A stretch of 64,000 nt of DNA from Medicago truncatula (GCF_003473485.1 NC_053043.1:17982001-18046000); one strand, 5' to 3'. Counted from the first letter of the stretch, positions 11,927-25,046 are shown. The notes: a model not told the origin generated them from the sequence alone. A program made the numbers and translations.

Positions 11927-14900
11927 ATGATGTTGTCGAGAATGGAAAGTGGTAAGAAGAGTAGTGGGGTTTCTGGTAGTCAAAAGAAATTGTTGAAGGA
12001 TGTTGAAACTATGAATAAAGCTATGTACTTGGATAGAAGTGCTTCGAGGAATTCGGTGTCTGGTTCGAATTCGAGGTCTAAAACAGCTGGAAAATCGTTG
12101 TTTCCTGATCCGAAACCGAAGGGTAAAGGGAGTAATAGTAATGATGATAATGATGGTTTGCAGAAGGATAAGAGGTCTATATGGAATTGGAGGCCGTTGA
12201 AGGCGCTTTCGCATATCCGAAATAAGAGGTTTAATTGTAGTTTTTATCTTCATGTACATTTGATTGAAGGGTTGCCGTCTACTTTTGATGGTTTGAGTTT
12301 TTCGGTGTATTGGAAGAGGAGGGACGGGGTTTTGGTGACACGTCCGGCTAAAGTGGTTCAGTGTGTGGCTGAATTTGATGAGAAGTTGACTTATACTTGC
12401 TCAGTTTATGGAAGTAGGAGTGGACCTCACCATTCTGCAAAATATGAAGCTAAGCACTTTTTGCTTTACGCTTCGCTTCTCAGTGCGCCGGAGCTTGATT
12501 TGGGGAAACATCGAGTTGATCTTACGAGGTTGCTTCCTCTCACTTTGGAGGAGCTTGAGGAGGAGAAGAGCTCGGGGAAGTGGACTACGAGTTTCAGGTT
12601 ATCGGGAAAGGCCAAGGGTGCCGTGATGAATGTCAGTTTTGGGTATACGGTTGTTGGTGATAACACCAGCGCGACAAAAGATGGCCATAATGCTCCTAAT
12701 GTGTTGACTTCAAGGCAGAATAGTCTTGCGTTGACGAAGCCAGATGTTAAACAAAGACAGTTTGATGGAAGCAGCAGCATGAGGCGGGCCGGAAGTTTAC
12801 AAAACTATAGCAGTCGGTACTCGTCTCAAGCTGTGGAAGAGGTAAAGGATCTTCACGAGGTGTTGCCATCGTCTAAGTCTGCACTAGCCAGCTCAATAGG
12901 CATCTTATATAAGAAATTCGATGAAGAAAAGGCGTGCAGTTCTCTGGACAATGAACCTGATCCTGATTTGTCAAAAGAAAATCTCGAGCCAATCAAACCA
13001 GATGGATATACTTTCTCTGATATCAGAAATGAAATGCCTGAAGTGCATGCAGTTAACGATGGAAATACATGTCCAATGCTTGAAGAAAAGGCGTGCAGCT
13101 CTCTGGACAATGAACCTGATCCTGATTTGTCAAAAGAAAATCTCGAGCCAATCAAACCAGATGGATATACTTCCTCTGATATAAGAAAAGAAACGCCTGA
13201 AGTGCATGCAGTTAACGATGGAAATACATGTCCAGTGCTTGACACACCTGAACTTGATGCATTTCATGAAAACCTGGAGACAGATAAGCCAGATGGGTGT
13301 CTTTTACTTGATTCTGGAAAAGAAAACCTTGACTGTCAAGATAATGAATTTTTTGTTGTTGATAAGGGTATAGAAATGTCATCAATTGAACCTGTTAAAG
13401 TAGAGGAGTCTTTCACAAAGGCTTCTGAAGATACTTCTACAGTTGATAGTGCTTTTACCTATGATACTGGAGGTTTACATGTATCTTCTGAAGATAGTTT
13501 GATACACGCTTCTCTTGACGAGGCAAATGATGGTTGTAAGGATCAGTCAGTGGTAGATGAATCTGCTTGCGAAGAGGATGACTTATTCACAAATGAACTA
13601 CTGCAAGAATTAGAATCAGCTATAAATAGTGTCTCAGATTTCGAGACAGCTGCTCTAGAATCTCCTAATGTTGCGGAATTCAAATCTGAATATAAGATGA
13701 GAAAGACACATAGCTTTGATGATGTTACAGAATCGGTTGCGAATGAATTTTTAAGCATGCTAGACACAGACCGTAGTCCAGCAGGCTCAAATTCTGACAA
13801 CGAGCCGGAGTCACCGAGAGAGCTTCTCTTAAGACAGTTTGAGAAGGAAGCCCTAGATGGGGGCTTTTCTTTATTTGATTTTGATATGGACTGTGACGAT
13901 GAAGCTGATGATGGCTATGATGCTTCTAATGGCTCTGAGCAGTGGAATTTCTCTGAGGGTATGCATTCATCATCCTTGTTCCAGGACCTTCAGAAGAAAC
14001 ATCTCGTTGAGTCTCAAGATGTGAAGGGAAAACAAAGGGCTCAAATGCTAGAAGATTTGGAAACAGAAGCCTTAATGCGTCAATGGGGTTTGAACGAGAA
14101 GGCTTTTCATCATTCTCCACCAAAAGATTATACCGGTTTCGGAAGTCCAATTCAATTACCACCTGAAGAGCTTCCTACGTTGCCTCCTCTTGCGGAGGGG
14201 TTGGGCCCTTTTCTTCAGACAAAAGACGGAGGCTATCTACGATCTATGGATCCCTCAATTTTCAAGAATTCCAAAGCTAGTGGGAGTTTAATCATGCAGG
14301 TTTCCAACCCTGTTGTTGTACCTGCAGAAATGGGTTCCGGGATAATGGAAGTTTTACAGTGTTTGGCTTCAGTTGGAATTGAAAAACTCTCAATGCAGGC
14401 AAAGGAGTTGATGCCACTGGAAGATATCACGGGGAAGACAATGCAACAAGTAGCATGGGAAGCTATGCCTGCCTTAGAAGGAACAGAAAGGTTAGTTTAT
14501 TCCTGTTTTGTATTGCTTATTTTGAAGGTTGAGTTTTTAATAGCCGTTCTTAGGGTCTGTTTTAAATGAATTATTTGAATTTACTTATTGGCATAAGTAA
14601 TTGTGAGACTGTTCGGAAGACCTGTCAGCTTATTTCCATGCACTCCTCCAGGATAGCTTATGAAAACATCTTGTAGCTTATATGAAAATAGTTTGACTTT
14701 ATTTTATCTTTTGTTATAGAAATAGCTTATATATAAGCTCTTATATGATAAGTGCTTTATTAAATTTTTTAACCAAACATGGGCTTACATGTTTCTGAAT
14801 GAAATTTTGCTTTGCTTTTTTTTAGGCAATGTCATTTGCAGCATGATTCAATAATAGGTCAAGATACAACTTTTGTGCAAAAGGACTTGAAAGGAACACC

Positions 14901-16005
14901 ACCGTCTAGACTGAAGTCCGGCAATTTCAATTCAAATTCGGTGGCCAACCAAACAGGCTCCGAGTTTGTTTCAATTGAAGATCTTGCACCGTTGGCTATG
15001 AACAAAATTGAAGCACTTTCAATGGAGGGATTGAGAATACAATCTGGGATGTCGGAGGAGGATGCACCATCTAACATTGTTGCACAATCCATTGGGGAAA
15101 TGTCAGCTCTCCAAGGCAAAGGCATTGATATTGACGGATCGCTCGGCATGGAAGGAGCTGCTGGTTTGCAGTTGATGGATGTAAAAGACAGCGGTGATGT
15201 TGGTGTTGACGGGATAATGAGCCTATCGTTAACTCTTGATGAGTGGATGAAGCTGGATTCTGGTGACATTGATGATGTCGATAATATCAGTGAGCATACT
15301 TCGAAACTTCTTGCAGCCCATCATGCTAACTCTTTCGACTTTATCCGTGGGAGTTCAAAAGGAGGAGTTAGGAGACGAGGCAAAGGCTCCGGCAGAAAAT
15401 GCGGTTTGCTAGGAAACAATTTCACAGTAGCGTTAATGGTGCAGCTTCGTGATCCTCTGAGAAATTATGAGCCAGTTGGAACACCAATGCTTGCTCTTAT
15501 ACAAGTTGAGAGAGAGTTTGTCTTGCCGAAGCAAAAAATATTTTGCAGTGTGTCCGAGTTACGTAACAACAACAATGATGAGGACGATGAGGAGAGCGAA
15601 ATAGTAGCAAAGGTGGAGATGAAGGACACGAATAAAGAGGAGAAAATTTCTGAAGCAGAACTCATTCCTCAGTTCAAGATTACTGAAGTTCATGTGGCCG
15701 GTCTTACACCTGAGCCTCAGAAAAAGAAGCTTTGGGGTACCTCAACTCAGCAACAATCTGGTTCGCGCTGGTTGCTTGCTAATGGAATGGGAAAGGGCAA
15801 TAATAAGCTTCCAACAATGAAGTCAAAAGCTGCATCTAAATCGATTGCTCCGGTTACCACAAAGGCGCAACCTGCTGACACTTTGTGGAGCATTTCTTCA
15901 CGCTTTTTTGGTTCTGGTAAAAAAGGGAAAGAACCGGAAACACTAAATCCACATACAAGAAACCCTAATGTCGTTATACCAAATGACACAAATAGACGTA
16001 GTTGA
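11927..16005 (+). CDS. PMIR1: PLASTID MOVEMENT IMPAIRED 1-RELATED protein
   Basis: Two coding exons, 11927-14490 and 14826-16005, join across a GT-AG intron (donor GAAAG|GTTAGT, acceptor TTTAG|GCAATG), giving 1247 aa in one frame. Residues about 102-243 (FNCSFYLHVHLIEGLPSTF onwards, to MNVSFGYTVVG) form the N-terminal C2 (EEIG1/EHBP1-type) domain of the PMI1 family. A long acidic linker follows, then the conserved C-terminal region (ALMRQWGLNEKAF, EDLAPLAMNKIEALSMEGLR, LTLDEWMKLDSGDID, FTVALMVQLRDPLRNYEPVG). Arabidopsis PMI1 and its relatives act in chloroplast and nuclear photorelocation through actin. The length fits PMIR1 better than the shorter PMI1. ATG 11927 is followed in frame by ATGs at 11930 and 11942; the true start is unproven. 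A 53-aa tandem duplication lies in the linker. Family assignment is confident, orthology less so. Confidence 0.88.
12923..13240 (+). repeat. In-frame tandem duplication of 159 bp (53 aa) in the PMI1-related gene
   Basis: Copies 12923-13081 and 13082-13240 encode EEKACSSLDNEPDPDLSKEN onwards and differ at only a few residues (for example TFSDIRNEMPE against TSSDIRKETPE). A weaker third relative follows (DAFHENLETDKPDG). The unit is a multiple of three, so the frame is kept. Confidence 0.93.
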
Positions 16006-17608
16006 CTGAATAGTGGAATTCACAATTCAGATTTTTCTTGAAGACATATCCTTGTCATCACAGGCAATATATATGTGAAGTTTGTTAATTAAATTTAGTC
16101 ATCTGGGGAGCATGTGCCAAGAAATTGATTTATTTTGTTAGAGCATCAATCAAGTTGGACTGGTCCTTCAATAATTGCAAGGTGTGAAACATGGTTATGT
16201 AGAGAAAACAGCATAAGCATAATTGACTTATTTATCTTTTGTAAAGTCACTTGTTACTTTTGCTTTCATCAGTTTTATTTGTCATGTACTTATGTCATTT
16301 GAAACTAGTGTGTGCATATTCCATCAGGTAAATTTTATATTTACAAATTGCAAATGCAAACTTAGGTCGCAAACTTGTGGCCTCTTCCATGCAATAAAAT
16401 GTTTGTTTCATTTTTGGCAAGGGTAAATCATATATGTTTGAAATTTAGCATTTTGGAGATAACCTTTAGCCATGATTCAGATACTCAATTTAATTAGTCT
16501 CTAGAGTTGTGTCCAAAACAAAAAGAAAATAAAAAGATTTTCTTGAGATAAAAAGAAAATGAAATTAAGTTCTGGAAATAAATGTTGTCGATTTTGAGAT
16601 TTCGCTAATTCTATTTTACTAATCTTATAAATATCACGGCTGTGATTGGTCCTCCACGTTTTATTATAAGAATTTAGGTTTCTAACACTATTATTATTCC
16701 AAACAGAAACATAAACCAATCTCTCCAATCTCACTCAAATGAATCTCATCCAATTTATTTCATCAAAATCAAGCAAATTATCAACAATTCTACAAGTAGT
16801 TATTAATAATCCCTTGTATTCACGTTGTTAGTTTTTATGATTTTTTTTTTCTTTTTAAAATTTGGTGGAAATGTTAGTGTTTAGGGTTGGATAATTTATT
16901 GAAATTTAGGGTAGGTTGTGATCCTATATATGCATGTTTTGACCATAAATGTTGTTTAGACTATATTCAAGTTCAATGTGGTAGTTTAAAATTAGAAATA
17001 ACACAATAATGTTGTATGTTTTACATTAAAAGTGTCTGATAAAATGTTTGAATGAGTTTTTCATTAATTTTTTCATTGTTTTTTGTTGTGTAGATATGTA
17101 TGAGAACCCAAACCCACATAGGCGTCAACTGGGCAAGGAGACCATGACTGGCAGTGTTCGCGGGGAGAGAGTAGCGGACAACACTACTAAATGGGGAAGG
17201 AGGCCTAGGAACCCAGATGGGGTAGAGGGCTCACATGGGGGTCAGTCGCATGTGATTAGTCCTACAAAAAATCAGTACCATGCGACTGAAGAGCAGATCT
17301 ATGATATTATCGAGCATCATTATCATGATGATACTAAGGATCAGTACTATTAGCATGAGCATGATAAGGAGGTTCAGTCTAAGCAGCATGAGAGAAGGTA
17401 AAGAGAAGGGAGAGTGTAGAGAGAAAGAGAAGAAATAAAAAGGAGAGACGGGAAAGGGTAGAGAAAGCGAGCAAAGAGAGTTAAACATAATAAGGAAGGT
17501 GTGAGAGAGAGAGAGAGAGTTACATTACAAATCAATATGCATATAATGATTTCATTTTAATAGCTTATGGTCAATGATAAAGAAATATATCACAATACTA
17601 CACAATAT
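16006..17608. other. 3' UTR and intergenic DNA
   Basis: Downstream of the PMI1-related stop, with the likely 3' UTR in the first few hundred bases. An open frame at 17048-17353 (continuing from a TGTAG acceptor-like site at 17089-17093) gives a short hydrophilic peptide with no recognisable family. A GA-rich stretch lies at about 17395-17520. No supported gene. Confidence 0.5.
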
Positions 17609-17680
17609 GCCGACTTAGCTCAGTGGTAGAGCGCGTGGCTTTTAACCACGTGGTCGTGGGTTTGATCCCCACAATCGGCG
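17609..17680 (+). tRNA. tRNA-Lys (TTT)-like gene, possibly weakened
   Basis: A 72-bp cloverleaf can be drawn. The acceptor strand GCCGACT pairs with AATCGGC (one C-A mismatch), followed by the discriminator base. The D arm is AGCTCAGTGGTAGAGC, the anticodon stem CGTGG/CCACG has loop CTTTTAA (anticodon TTT, Lys), and the T stem is GTGGG/CCCAC. An internal A box (TAGCTCAGTGG) is good. The T loop is TTTGATC, where TTCGATC is the rule, which alters the Pol III B box and the near-invariant C56. The D loop is also one base short of the usual plant form. No T-run terminator is obvious just downstream. It may be a functional minor copy or a decaying one. Confidence 0.8.
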
Positions 17681-18400
17681 ATAATGTACATGGTGAACCA
17701 ATTACTTACAACATTTTTTACTTTCAAAATTATTAACAAATTGATATGCATTTGTTAGCAATTTTGGTAAGACTTCATGATTATTTTGCTCAAACAATTA
17801 TAAAGTTTAACCATGCTGAGACTCGTGGATGTTCGAGTTTGTAACTAGTGTGTATATAAAAAGTTATATTTTTACCAACGGGCTGGTGCTGGAGGATATC
17901 AATATTCTCGCCTCCCGACTTTGTATATAAGAGAAAATCCAAACTTGCACCCGCACCCGCACCCAATCAAAGTAGGATTTCCACGTCAAAGTCGGGGCAG
18001 ATTCAGATGGATTCTGGCAATGGTATTACCACGCCTTATTACACACGAGATTCTTATAAAGAATTAAGCTCAATCTCAATATCCCACAGACAACGTGGTA
18101 CCAACGTTGTGGTCTACTTGAAATTCATGTTGTTTGGATAATTTAATTTTAAATTATTTTTGAATGTATATTATCAAAATAAATTTAAGCCCGTGCAATA
18201 AAAAACATAAAAGCTATAAATAGTTGCTTCAACCTACTATTGATTTCGAGGAGGGATTCATCCCTTAAAACCCATATGCTCTACTGGCTTATCAGTACTC
18301 CTATAAATAAGCTAGAGGCTTATCAGTACTCATATCATGCTCATCTCAACCATACTACGGTCCTTTTTCAGTAGCTTGAGCAGTGGCTACGCTACCATGG
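17681..18400. other. Intergenic DNA between tRNA and ALFIN-LIKE gene
   Basis: No gene was seen. Short direct repeats are present: ACCCGC triplets near 17950 and GGCTTATCAGTACTC at about 18283 and 18308. The left half is AT-rich. Confidence 0.5.
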
Positions 18401-18846
18401 ACAAAGTTCACAATTAGATTAATGTTGAGTTTCACAAAATCACGGTGATACAGTGATTTCGTTGAAGCTCTGTCAAAATGTCAAAACCACAGCGACACTC
18501 TGATTCCGCCAATATGTGGCAGATCATAAACCTGAAAAATCCAATGCAGCATGCTTGCGAACATAGAAGAAGCTGAGAACATGTAGCAGAAATTGTTCTC
18601 TGCACAAACAATTATTTTTCCGGGGTACTAAGAACATATAAATATCCCAATATACAGGGAAAAGGTAGGAGACATGTTCAAAACCAGTCAACTATCAAAT
18701 ATTTAATAAATAATATCCACAAAATAAGTTGACGGGACTGAAACGCACGAAAATGGTACAACACGGAATGTCTAAGCAACTAACTAGTTAGCTGTCCAGC
18801 ATGGAGTTACAGCAGTGAGAAGAAGTAACTCCCTTCCCTATGGTAT

Positions 18847-21800
18847 TCAAGGCCGGACTCTCTTATTGTTGCAAGCAGGACACTTGTACTGCTTGATGTG
18901 CTCAGCCCGGGCAGGAGTGATCTTCACACATTTTCCATGATACCACTTCTCACATATGTCACAGCAGATCCAGAACTCATCTGATGCAGATACGTAGCTT
19001 TCACCGCATGCAGCGCATTCCCCTTGATCCTCCTCTTCGTCGTCCACTCCTTCATCATCTTCTTTTGCTGGCGGCTTTGAATACTTTGCCAGTTCAGATC
19101 CACGCTGCATGAGGAAACAATCATGAACGACACATATTTGTAAGGAAATAACTACCAACAACTCCATTCAGCATTATTACAAGACATTTTCAACATCTAT
19201 TCAAGCAAAATATATGAATCTACGATAGTGACCGAACTAGTGTTGATGCGTCACTAGAGTACAAAACAATGAATAATGCAATTATGATACTAAAAAGCTA
19301 GAAGAAGAAATAAAAATGATAATATACAAGGAAGAGAGAAGGTTGAAGAATTATTTACCGCTTTTGAGCCCGACTTTGACTTGATGCTGTTGTGACTTGA
19401 GACAGATGGCTTTTCCTTGGTTTGTTTCTTAGCAGATCCGGTCACAACCTCAAATATTGTTGGCAGATCATTAATCAGAGTGAAAAGGCGTTTCCTACAT
19501 GAATAATTACATTGTATCACAGATCAGGATATAAATAGCCGGTATACTTGATTTAAATGAACTAATTTTTGTTTTTCATTTTTGTAATCTTCTTGACATT
19601 CATCAACACACAAGTTCGGTATGCCATCAAACCCACAAGGAAAAGTTTATTGCTAACAGCTTGTCTCATGTAGACCAATGCACTTGCACACACAAATTGT
19701 ATTGCTAATAACATGTCATGTAGACCCATGCAAACAATGCTAAGCATCAAACATACAGATGCGCATGAAAATTTTATTCCTAACAGATTGTCATGTAGAT
19801 CCTTGAAAACAATGCAAAGTGTCAAACAACCTATTTTGCATAAAGAGAGAAAAGCTTAGAATCTCAAATGAAAATTCTTGATGAGAGATCATTCCTCCCT
19901 GATGAGCACATGTGATGTGACTAACAAAAAAGCAGTCAGTGAACTGCTAAAGAATTGTTCAACTGCAAAAAAACATTTTGATCCGGTATATGATAAGGAA
20001 TATAAGGAAAGAGACTGGCATAAGAATAGTGCCCCGTCTTTTTACAAAGTATTTTTCCATTTGCTATTGCATAGCATAAAACTAAATGCTAACTATATGT
20101 AGTAGATGGATCTTGTAAACATCATGAAAGTTTGTCTTTACTTAAAATCTTCCTATGCATCATAAAAAAGCAAAATCTGTTAAATATTGCATAGATACAC
20201 ATAACTGCAGAACAATTAATACTATTTCTTTTGAAAATTTAAGCAAGAAAGTCCTCTATATTTTATGTTGAATTCATTTGATAAATTAAATCAAATCAAT
20301 CTCGCTACATAAGAAACACAAGTTCAACAGTAAAACAAAATGACATGCATCCAAATATGTTGACATTCAACACAGAAAATGAATATTGAAAAGTGAAAGA
20401 GTAAGTATATATATGTTTGTATATGTGGTGAGTAAGCGTTGAACGCACGTTTAGGCTGAAGCTACAACTTGTAGCTTCAGAAAGAAAAAAAAAGACAGCA
20501 AAAAGGCTTTGGGACACGAGAAATCTAACGGAGACGCAGTTAAACATACCATAACATAACAAAGGATTTGAGAAAAAGAATTATCATACCTGTCGGCTTT
20601 ATCAAAGCCAAATCTTGCGCCAAAGTAGAAAGCCACAGAGAGAAGCCATGTATCACTGTGAACTGCAACTAAAGATAGCCAGTCCTTTTCTTGCATCCCA
20701 TCCCTAGCAAAATTGATGCCCAGTGCAGGTTCTGGAAGTTCAGGAGGAACTTCTTCAGCAGGTAAAGTAACTTCCCACAATTCACCAGGATATCCATACA
20801 GAGAAAGATTCTCCTTTTCTGATGTAGAACATGTTAAACAAAACACATCAACAAAATTCATAATGTAGTCTACATCGTTTCTTGCATAATTAAATAAATC
20901 AAACATATGAGAAAAAGAGAAAAGAAATAAGCAAATACGTCGATATATCACCAGCCAAGAAAAAAGGTTTTCTGGATTAGTTTCATAGCACTGCAGAATA
21001 AATCAAGGGTGTGTTCAATTATTTTTTCCTGGATTTGGGCTTGGGTTGTTACTAGATTCGGTGTATCGGTTTGAGATAGGTAAGATCTCACAATCATACC
21101 AAATCTGCATGGATATTTCGACTGGATTTGGGATCATTGCAGTGGTTCAAAAACACAGAATCATACAATTATACATGTTAAATCACAATTTATACAGCAT
21201 TGAAATAAAATCATAGAATCATACATATCATGGCATTCAATAAAATACGATATTCACAAGCATACTCATTCCTTTTTAAACAATGTGAATCCAAAATCAA
21301 ATACGCATAGAGTTTATGAAATAATAGAATTTTGGAGATTCATTAACATTTAATTCAGTCCAAAATCATTTTGAAAACATACAGAGTCTAAGATGTTCCT
21401 AGGGTTTCACACAGGGCAAAATTTTATTAGATTCAACTTCTAGCAAACGAAAAATAAACCCAAAACAGCCATATATGCAGTTTAGTGCAGACAATAAGCT
21501 CAAATAAGTTCATCCAAACAGTTAAAAACAATCAGAATATAGACTATAGCGAAATTGTAGGTCAGAAGAAGCATAACATTTTTCAATTCAGACTGCTTCC
21601 GGAGTTTGTGAGAAAACTACTTATATATATCACAAAGGAGGCAAACCAAGTTTGTCCCAGAGACAACATTGTCAAAACCAGATCGAACTGGTTGGTTCAA
21701 CTGCGAACCAGATCAAACCAACCAGTTCATTTTTTAAAACAAAAATATTTTTAATTTAATAGTCATGTGATTTTCAACTGTGGTTAAACCGATTGAACCA

Positions 21801-22464
21801 ATTGAACTCATTGGTTCTATCTCCGGTCTGGATCTAACAATATTGACACTGAAACATCATTACACACACGCACCCAGCAAAAGGGCTGTTTTCAAAATAT
21901 CTCAATTTCCCAACTCACATCACAATGTTCAAGTTTATTAGCAAAAAAATTTCATAAGTTCACATAATCACTTAATCAGCAAAATTAAAAAAAAAAAAAA
22001 CAGTAAAATCAAACTCACTCCATTAAATTTCATTTTTCTAAAAAAAAAAAAAAAAAAACTGTTTTCATCGTTCAAACACAAATCCAAAAACAATACACTG
22101 AATAAGTATACAAATTAACATCAAAATTAAAAACAATAAAAAAAACACATAAATTGAGACCGACACACACAAAACAAAACAATCTTAAAACGAGAGTAAA
22201 GATCAAAGGATAAAAACCCTAACCTGGGTCACACTGCTGGTAAAAATCTTCAACATCTGCAATAACAACAAAACAAAAAAAAACAACAATTAAAAAAACA
22301 AAAATCAAAATTTAAAGAGAGAGAGAGAGTTAAGCTTTAGAGAGAGAAAGAGAGAAACCAGTGGTGAGAGCTTTGATCAAGCCAGCTCTACGGCCCTTGA
22401 AGTCACGGAAAACAGCTTCAACGGTACGTGGGTCAAACGGAGTTCCATCACCAGCAAGTTCCAT
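18847..22464 (-). CDS. AL: ALFIN-LIKE PHD-finger protein
   Basis: Five minus-strand exons, 22464-22359, 22256-22224, 20818-20590, 19494-19359 and 19104-18847, join with GT-AG introns and unbroken phase into 253 aa, the usual family length. The start [12 protein letters not shown] follows from ATG at 22464. Residues up to about 135 form the Alfin domain ([36 protein letters not shown] core). A basic/Ser-rich linker and an acidic stretch ([13 protein letters not shown]) follow. The C-terminal C4HC3 PHD finger is at about 197-246 ([23 protein letters not shown]). ALFIN-LIKE proteins are nuclear readers of H3K4 methylation and repress or modulate target genes. Two introns exceed 1 kb. Which member of the family this is cannot be told by eye. 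Confidence 0.95.
21650..21850. mobile_element. Possible hAT-like MITE in an ALFIN-LIKE intron
   Basis: A roughly 180-bp block enriched in CCAGATCGAACTGG- and GAACCAGATC-type motifs with partly inverted ends (ACATTGTCAAAACC at the left, CTAACAATATTGACACTG at the right). The ends resemble plant hAT MITEs, but no matching 8-bp TSD was found, so the call is weak. Confidence 0.3.
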
Positions 22465-22523
22465 GACCCTTTTTCTCTCTCTTCGAAAAATGGGTACTCA
22501 AAAGAGTATAGAGAAAGAAGAAT

Positions 22524-22568
<45 letters not shown>
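22524..22568. repeat. (GA)n microsatellite in the ALFIN-LIKE 5' leader
   Basis: About 45 bp of nearly pure GA (CT on the gene strand), 60-105 bp upstream of the start codon. CT-rich leaders are common in plant housekeeping promoters and 5' UTRs. Confidence 0.9.
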
Positions 22569-22573
<5 letters not shown>

Positions 22574-22958
22574 ATTTGCAGCAGCAGCTGAAGAAGAAGA
22601 AGAAGATGAAGATGAAAATGAGAGGGAAAGAAGACTGTAAAGCAAATTTATATAATAGGGTGTGGATAAAAGATGGATCTCATTAATTTTACTAACTTTA
22701 CTTAAAATTATATTGTTTTATTTTCACTTTACTTTATAAATATTATCATCAAATTATTATTATTTTCTCTCTTTTATTATTTAAAAGTTTTTTTTTTCAC
22801 AAACCAAACTGATATTATTTTAAAGTTAATAACAATAGATTGAAAATGTACCAAAAAAAAAAAAACAATAGATTGAAAAAACAATGGGCACTAATACTTG
22901 TATATTTATTCTCTATAGTCAAAGAAGAAGAAACATATTATGTTTTTAACAAGATGTT

Positions 22959-23560
22959 TAGGGATTGCAATTGGACCCAGACTCAATGGATATCCGCAAA
23001 AAATACCCATAATAGGTAGGGTAAAACCCCGCTTTTATGGGTCTGAGCACGGATACGCGTAATACCCATAAAATTAAATGGGTACGGGCACGGGTAAGGG
23101 TACTATACTGCCCAGACCCGCATATACATATTTATATAATATCATAAATTATTTATTTATTTTTTATGTATAATTAATTAATTTATTTAGCTATTTAAGC
23201 CTAAACCTAAACTTAAACCAAACAACTGCTTAATACAATAACAACTCCATCATGCCGGTGTATAATTTTTTAGGGATATTTTGGATGTTTTCTATTTGAC
23301 TAAATACCACGATTCATATTATTTTATGAGTTAATTTTAAAAAATTGGGATCGTAGTTTTATTTCATTTGTGATGTTTTTTTTGTTTTTTCATAGTTAAA
23401 GTGCGGATATGGGCACTTAGGTACCCATATGGTATGAGGAAGGGCACTAAAGTTGTTGCCCACGAGGGTACGGGCACGGGTACGGATATTTTTTTATAAA
23501 TGCGGGTATGGGGACGGGCACTGTAGTACCCTACTCATTGAGTATCCATTGTCATCCCTA
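22959..23560. mobile_element. hAT-type MITE with 8-bp TSD
   Basis: The ends are TAGGGATTGCAATTGG at the left and CCATTGTCATCCCTA at the right, inverted repeats. The 8-bp direct repeat AAGATGTT occurs at 22951-22958 and 23561-23568. Eight-bp TSDs with TAGGG...CCCTA ends fit the hAT superfamily. The interior repeats GGGTACGGGCACGGGTA-like motifs on both arms and has no transposase. Confidence 0.88.
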
Positions 23561-23771
23561 AAGATGTTTAGTAATCCAGAGTTCGATTAGATTATAAGAA
23601 AAAAAATTAACAATCATTTTATTCAAGAGTTGAATCTAGTTTTCTGAAATTATTTTTTTCTTGGCCCTCTTTGTTCAAAAAAAAAAAAAAAAAAGAACTC
23701 ATTAACACTTGAGTGATATCACTTGGTTAATTAATATGGATATCAATGCAAGTCGTTGATGTGATGTGTAA

Positions 23772-24120
23772 GGGTGTGTTTGTTTCAAGTTTACCAAATT
23801 TATTTCTAGGAATAACATTCCTTGGAATATAAAGATGGGAATTTTATTCCAAGGAATTTAGGAAAAATATGTTTGGTTAGCTTTATAATATTCCTAGGAA
23901 CCATAAAAATAGGGATTATAATAGGTAAACTATTTATGAATTTATTCCCATCTCTATGGGAACTTTATTCCCACCCTTTTTCATGGGAAATTTTTTCTAT
24001 TCCTAGGAACATTTTATACCCGGGAATAAAATTTGGTAAACTTGTAACAAACATAGACATATACATTCCAATCATTTTATTATCGGGAATCAACAATTAT
24101 AACTTGAAACAAACACACCC
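23772..24120. mobile_element. Tourist-like (PIF/Harbinger) MITE
   Basis: Left end GGGTGTGTTTGTTTCAAGTT, right end AACTTGAAACAAACACACCC: perfect 20-bp inverted repeats. TAA target duplications occur at 23769-23771 and 24121-24123. The 349-bp interior is AT-rich with fold-back character. The open frame spanning it is not a gene. Confidence 0.93.
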
Positions 24121-24441
24121 TAAGTGTTCTAAATCTCAACATAATGTGTTTCATTTTATTTTATTTTTGGTAGGTAATGTGTTTCATTCTTAATCATACC
24201 AGAAATCAACTATTTTTTTTTTTCAAGAAAAATCAACCATTGTTATTTCAACAAATCTTTAATCATGATTTTTTATGATAGTTCAATTTTACATAACTTT
24301 TTTTGACGATTTTTTTTAATTTATTGTTTTCAAAGGAATTTATATTTACATATTTTCGGAGGTTTTCTTGATATTCCTTTTAAAATAAGTTCATAAGTGT
24401 TGTGTAAAAAAAACATAAATTGGGCACTTATCAAATGCTTA

Positions 24442-24817
24442 TGAAGAATATTCAACCGTGTCTATATTAACTACTTTGCCAAGACTGTATTGTTTCCTAA
24501 ACCCGAGAAGGATATGGGTTCACAGTTTATGACCACCAAACAAGTAATGACATTTTTTAAGGAGGAGGCCCTAATGTTTATAATGTTAGCTTCTTCGAAG
24601 GTAAAGGGTGAGCCTAAAGTTATCGATCAGCTAGTGGTGTGTGAGTTTTCAGTGTTCCCAGACGACATTAGTGATTTGCCACCGGAGAGAGAGGTCGAGT
24701 TTGTTATTGACTTGGTACCTAGGACTAGGCATGTGTCGATGGCACGATACAGGATATCGGCGATGGAATTGGGTGAGTTGAATAAACATTTTGGAGGAAT
24801 TGCTAGAGAAGAAGTTA
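24442..24817 (+). pseudogene. Old gypsy pol piece 1: protease end and linker to reverse transcriptase
   Basis: The frame reads RVYINYFAKTVLFPKPEK then FSVFPDDISDLPPEREVEF and RTRHVSMARYRISAMELGEL, the protease-to-reverse-transcriptase linker typical of plant chromoviruses. The frame ends where the solo LTR starts (24818) and continues at 26141. Confidence 0.88.
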
Positions 24818-25046
24818 TGTTGGAATAAAATGTGTTTAACATTACCCTTTGAGAGTTTTGATGATAACAAAGTATTAAAAATTGTCAATTGGATATGCTA
24901 ATATTTGTTCAAGTGTATAGGACCATAGACAAAAATTTGATATCTTTATTAGGTTCTGGAAGAACAAAAGAGAGCAAATGAATCAACAAAAAGGAAGCTT
25001 GAAGCATCTGAAGAGAAGTGCTCCTGAAGTCAAAGTGCTCCTGAAG

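Noticed and set aside
12853..13245. 130-codon antisense frame in the PMI1-related gene
   Set aside because: It is the shadow of the duplicated sense coding repeat.
17048..17353. 101-codon open frame possibly a small gene
   Set aside because: No recognisable domain, unusual composition, no clear promoter; only an acceptor-like site near 17093. Not enough to call.
19878..20102. 74-codon plus-strand frame in an ALFIN-LIKE intron
   Set aside because: No recognisable family and no splice or promoter support.
23822..24193. 123-codon frame
   Set aside because: It overlaps the Tourist-like MITE and its flank; AT-rich, no protein features.
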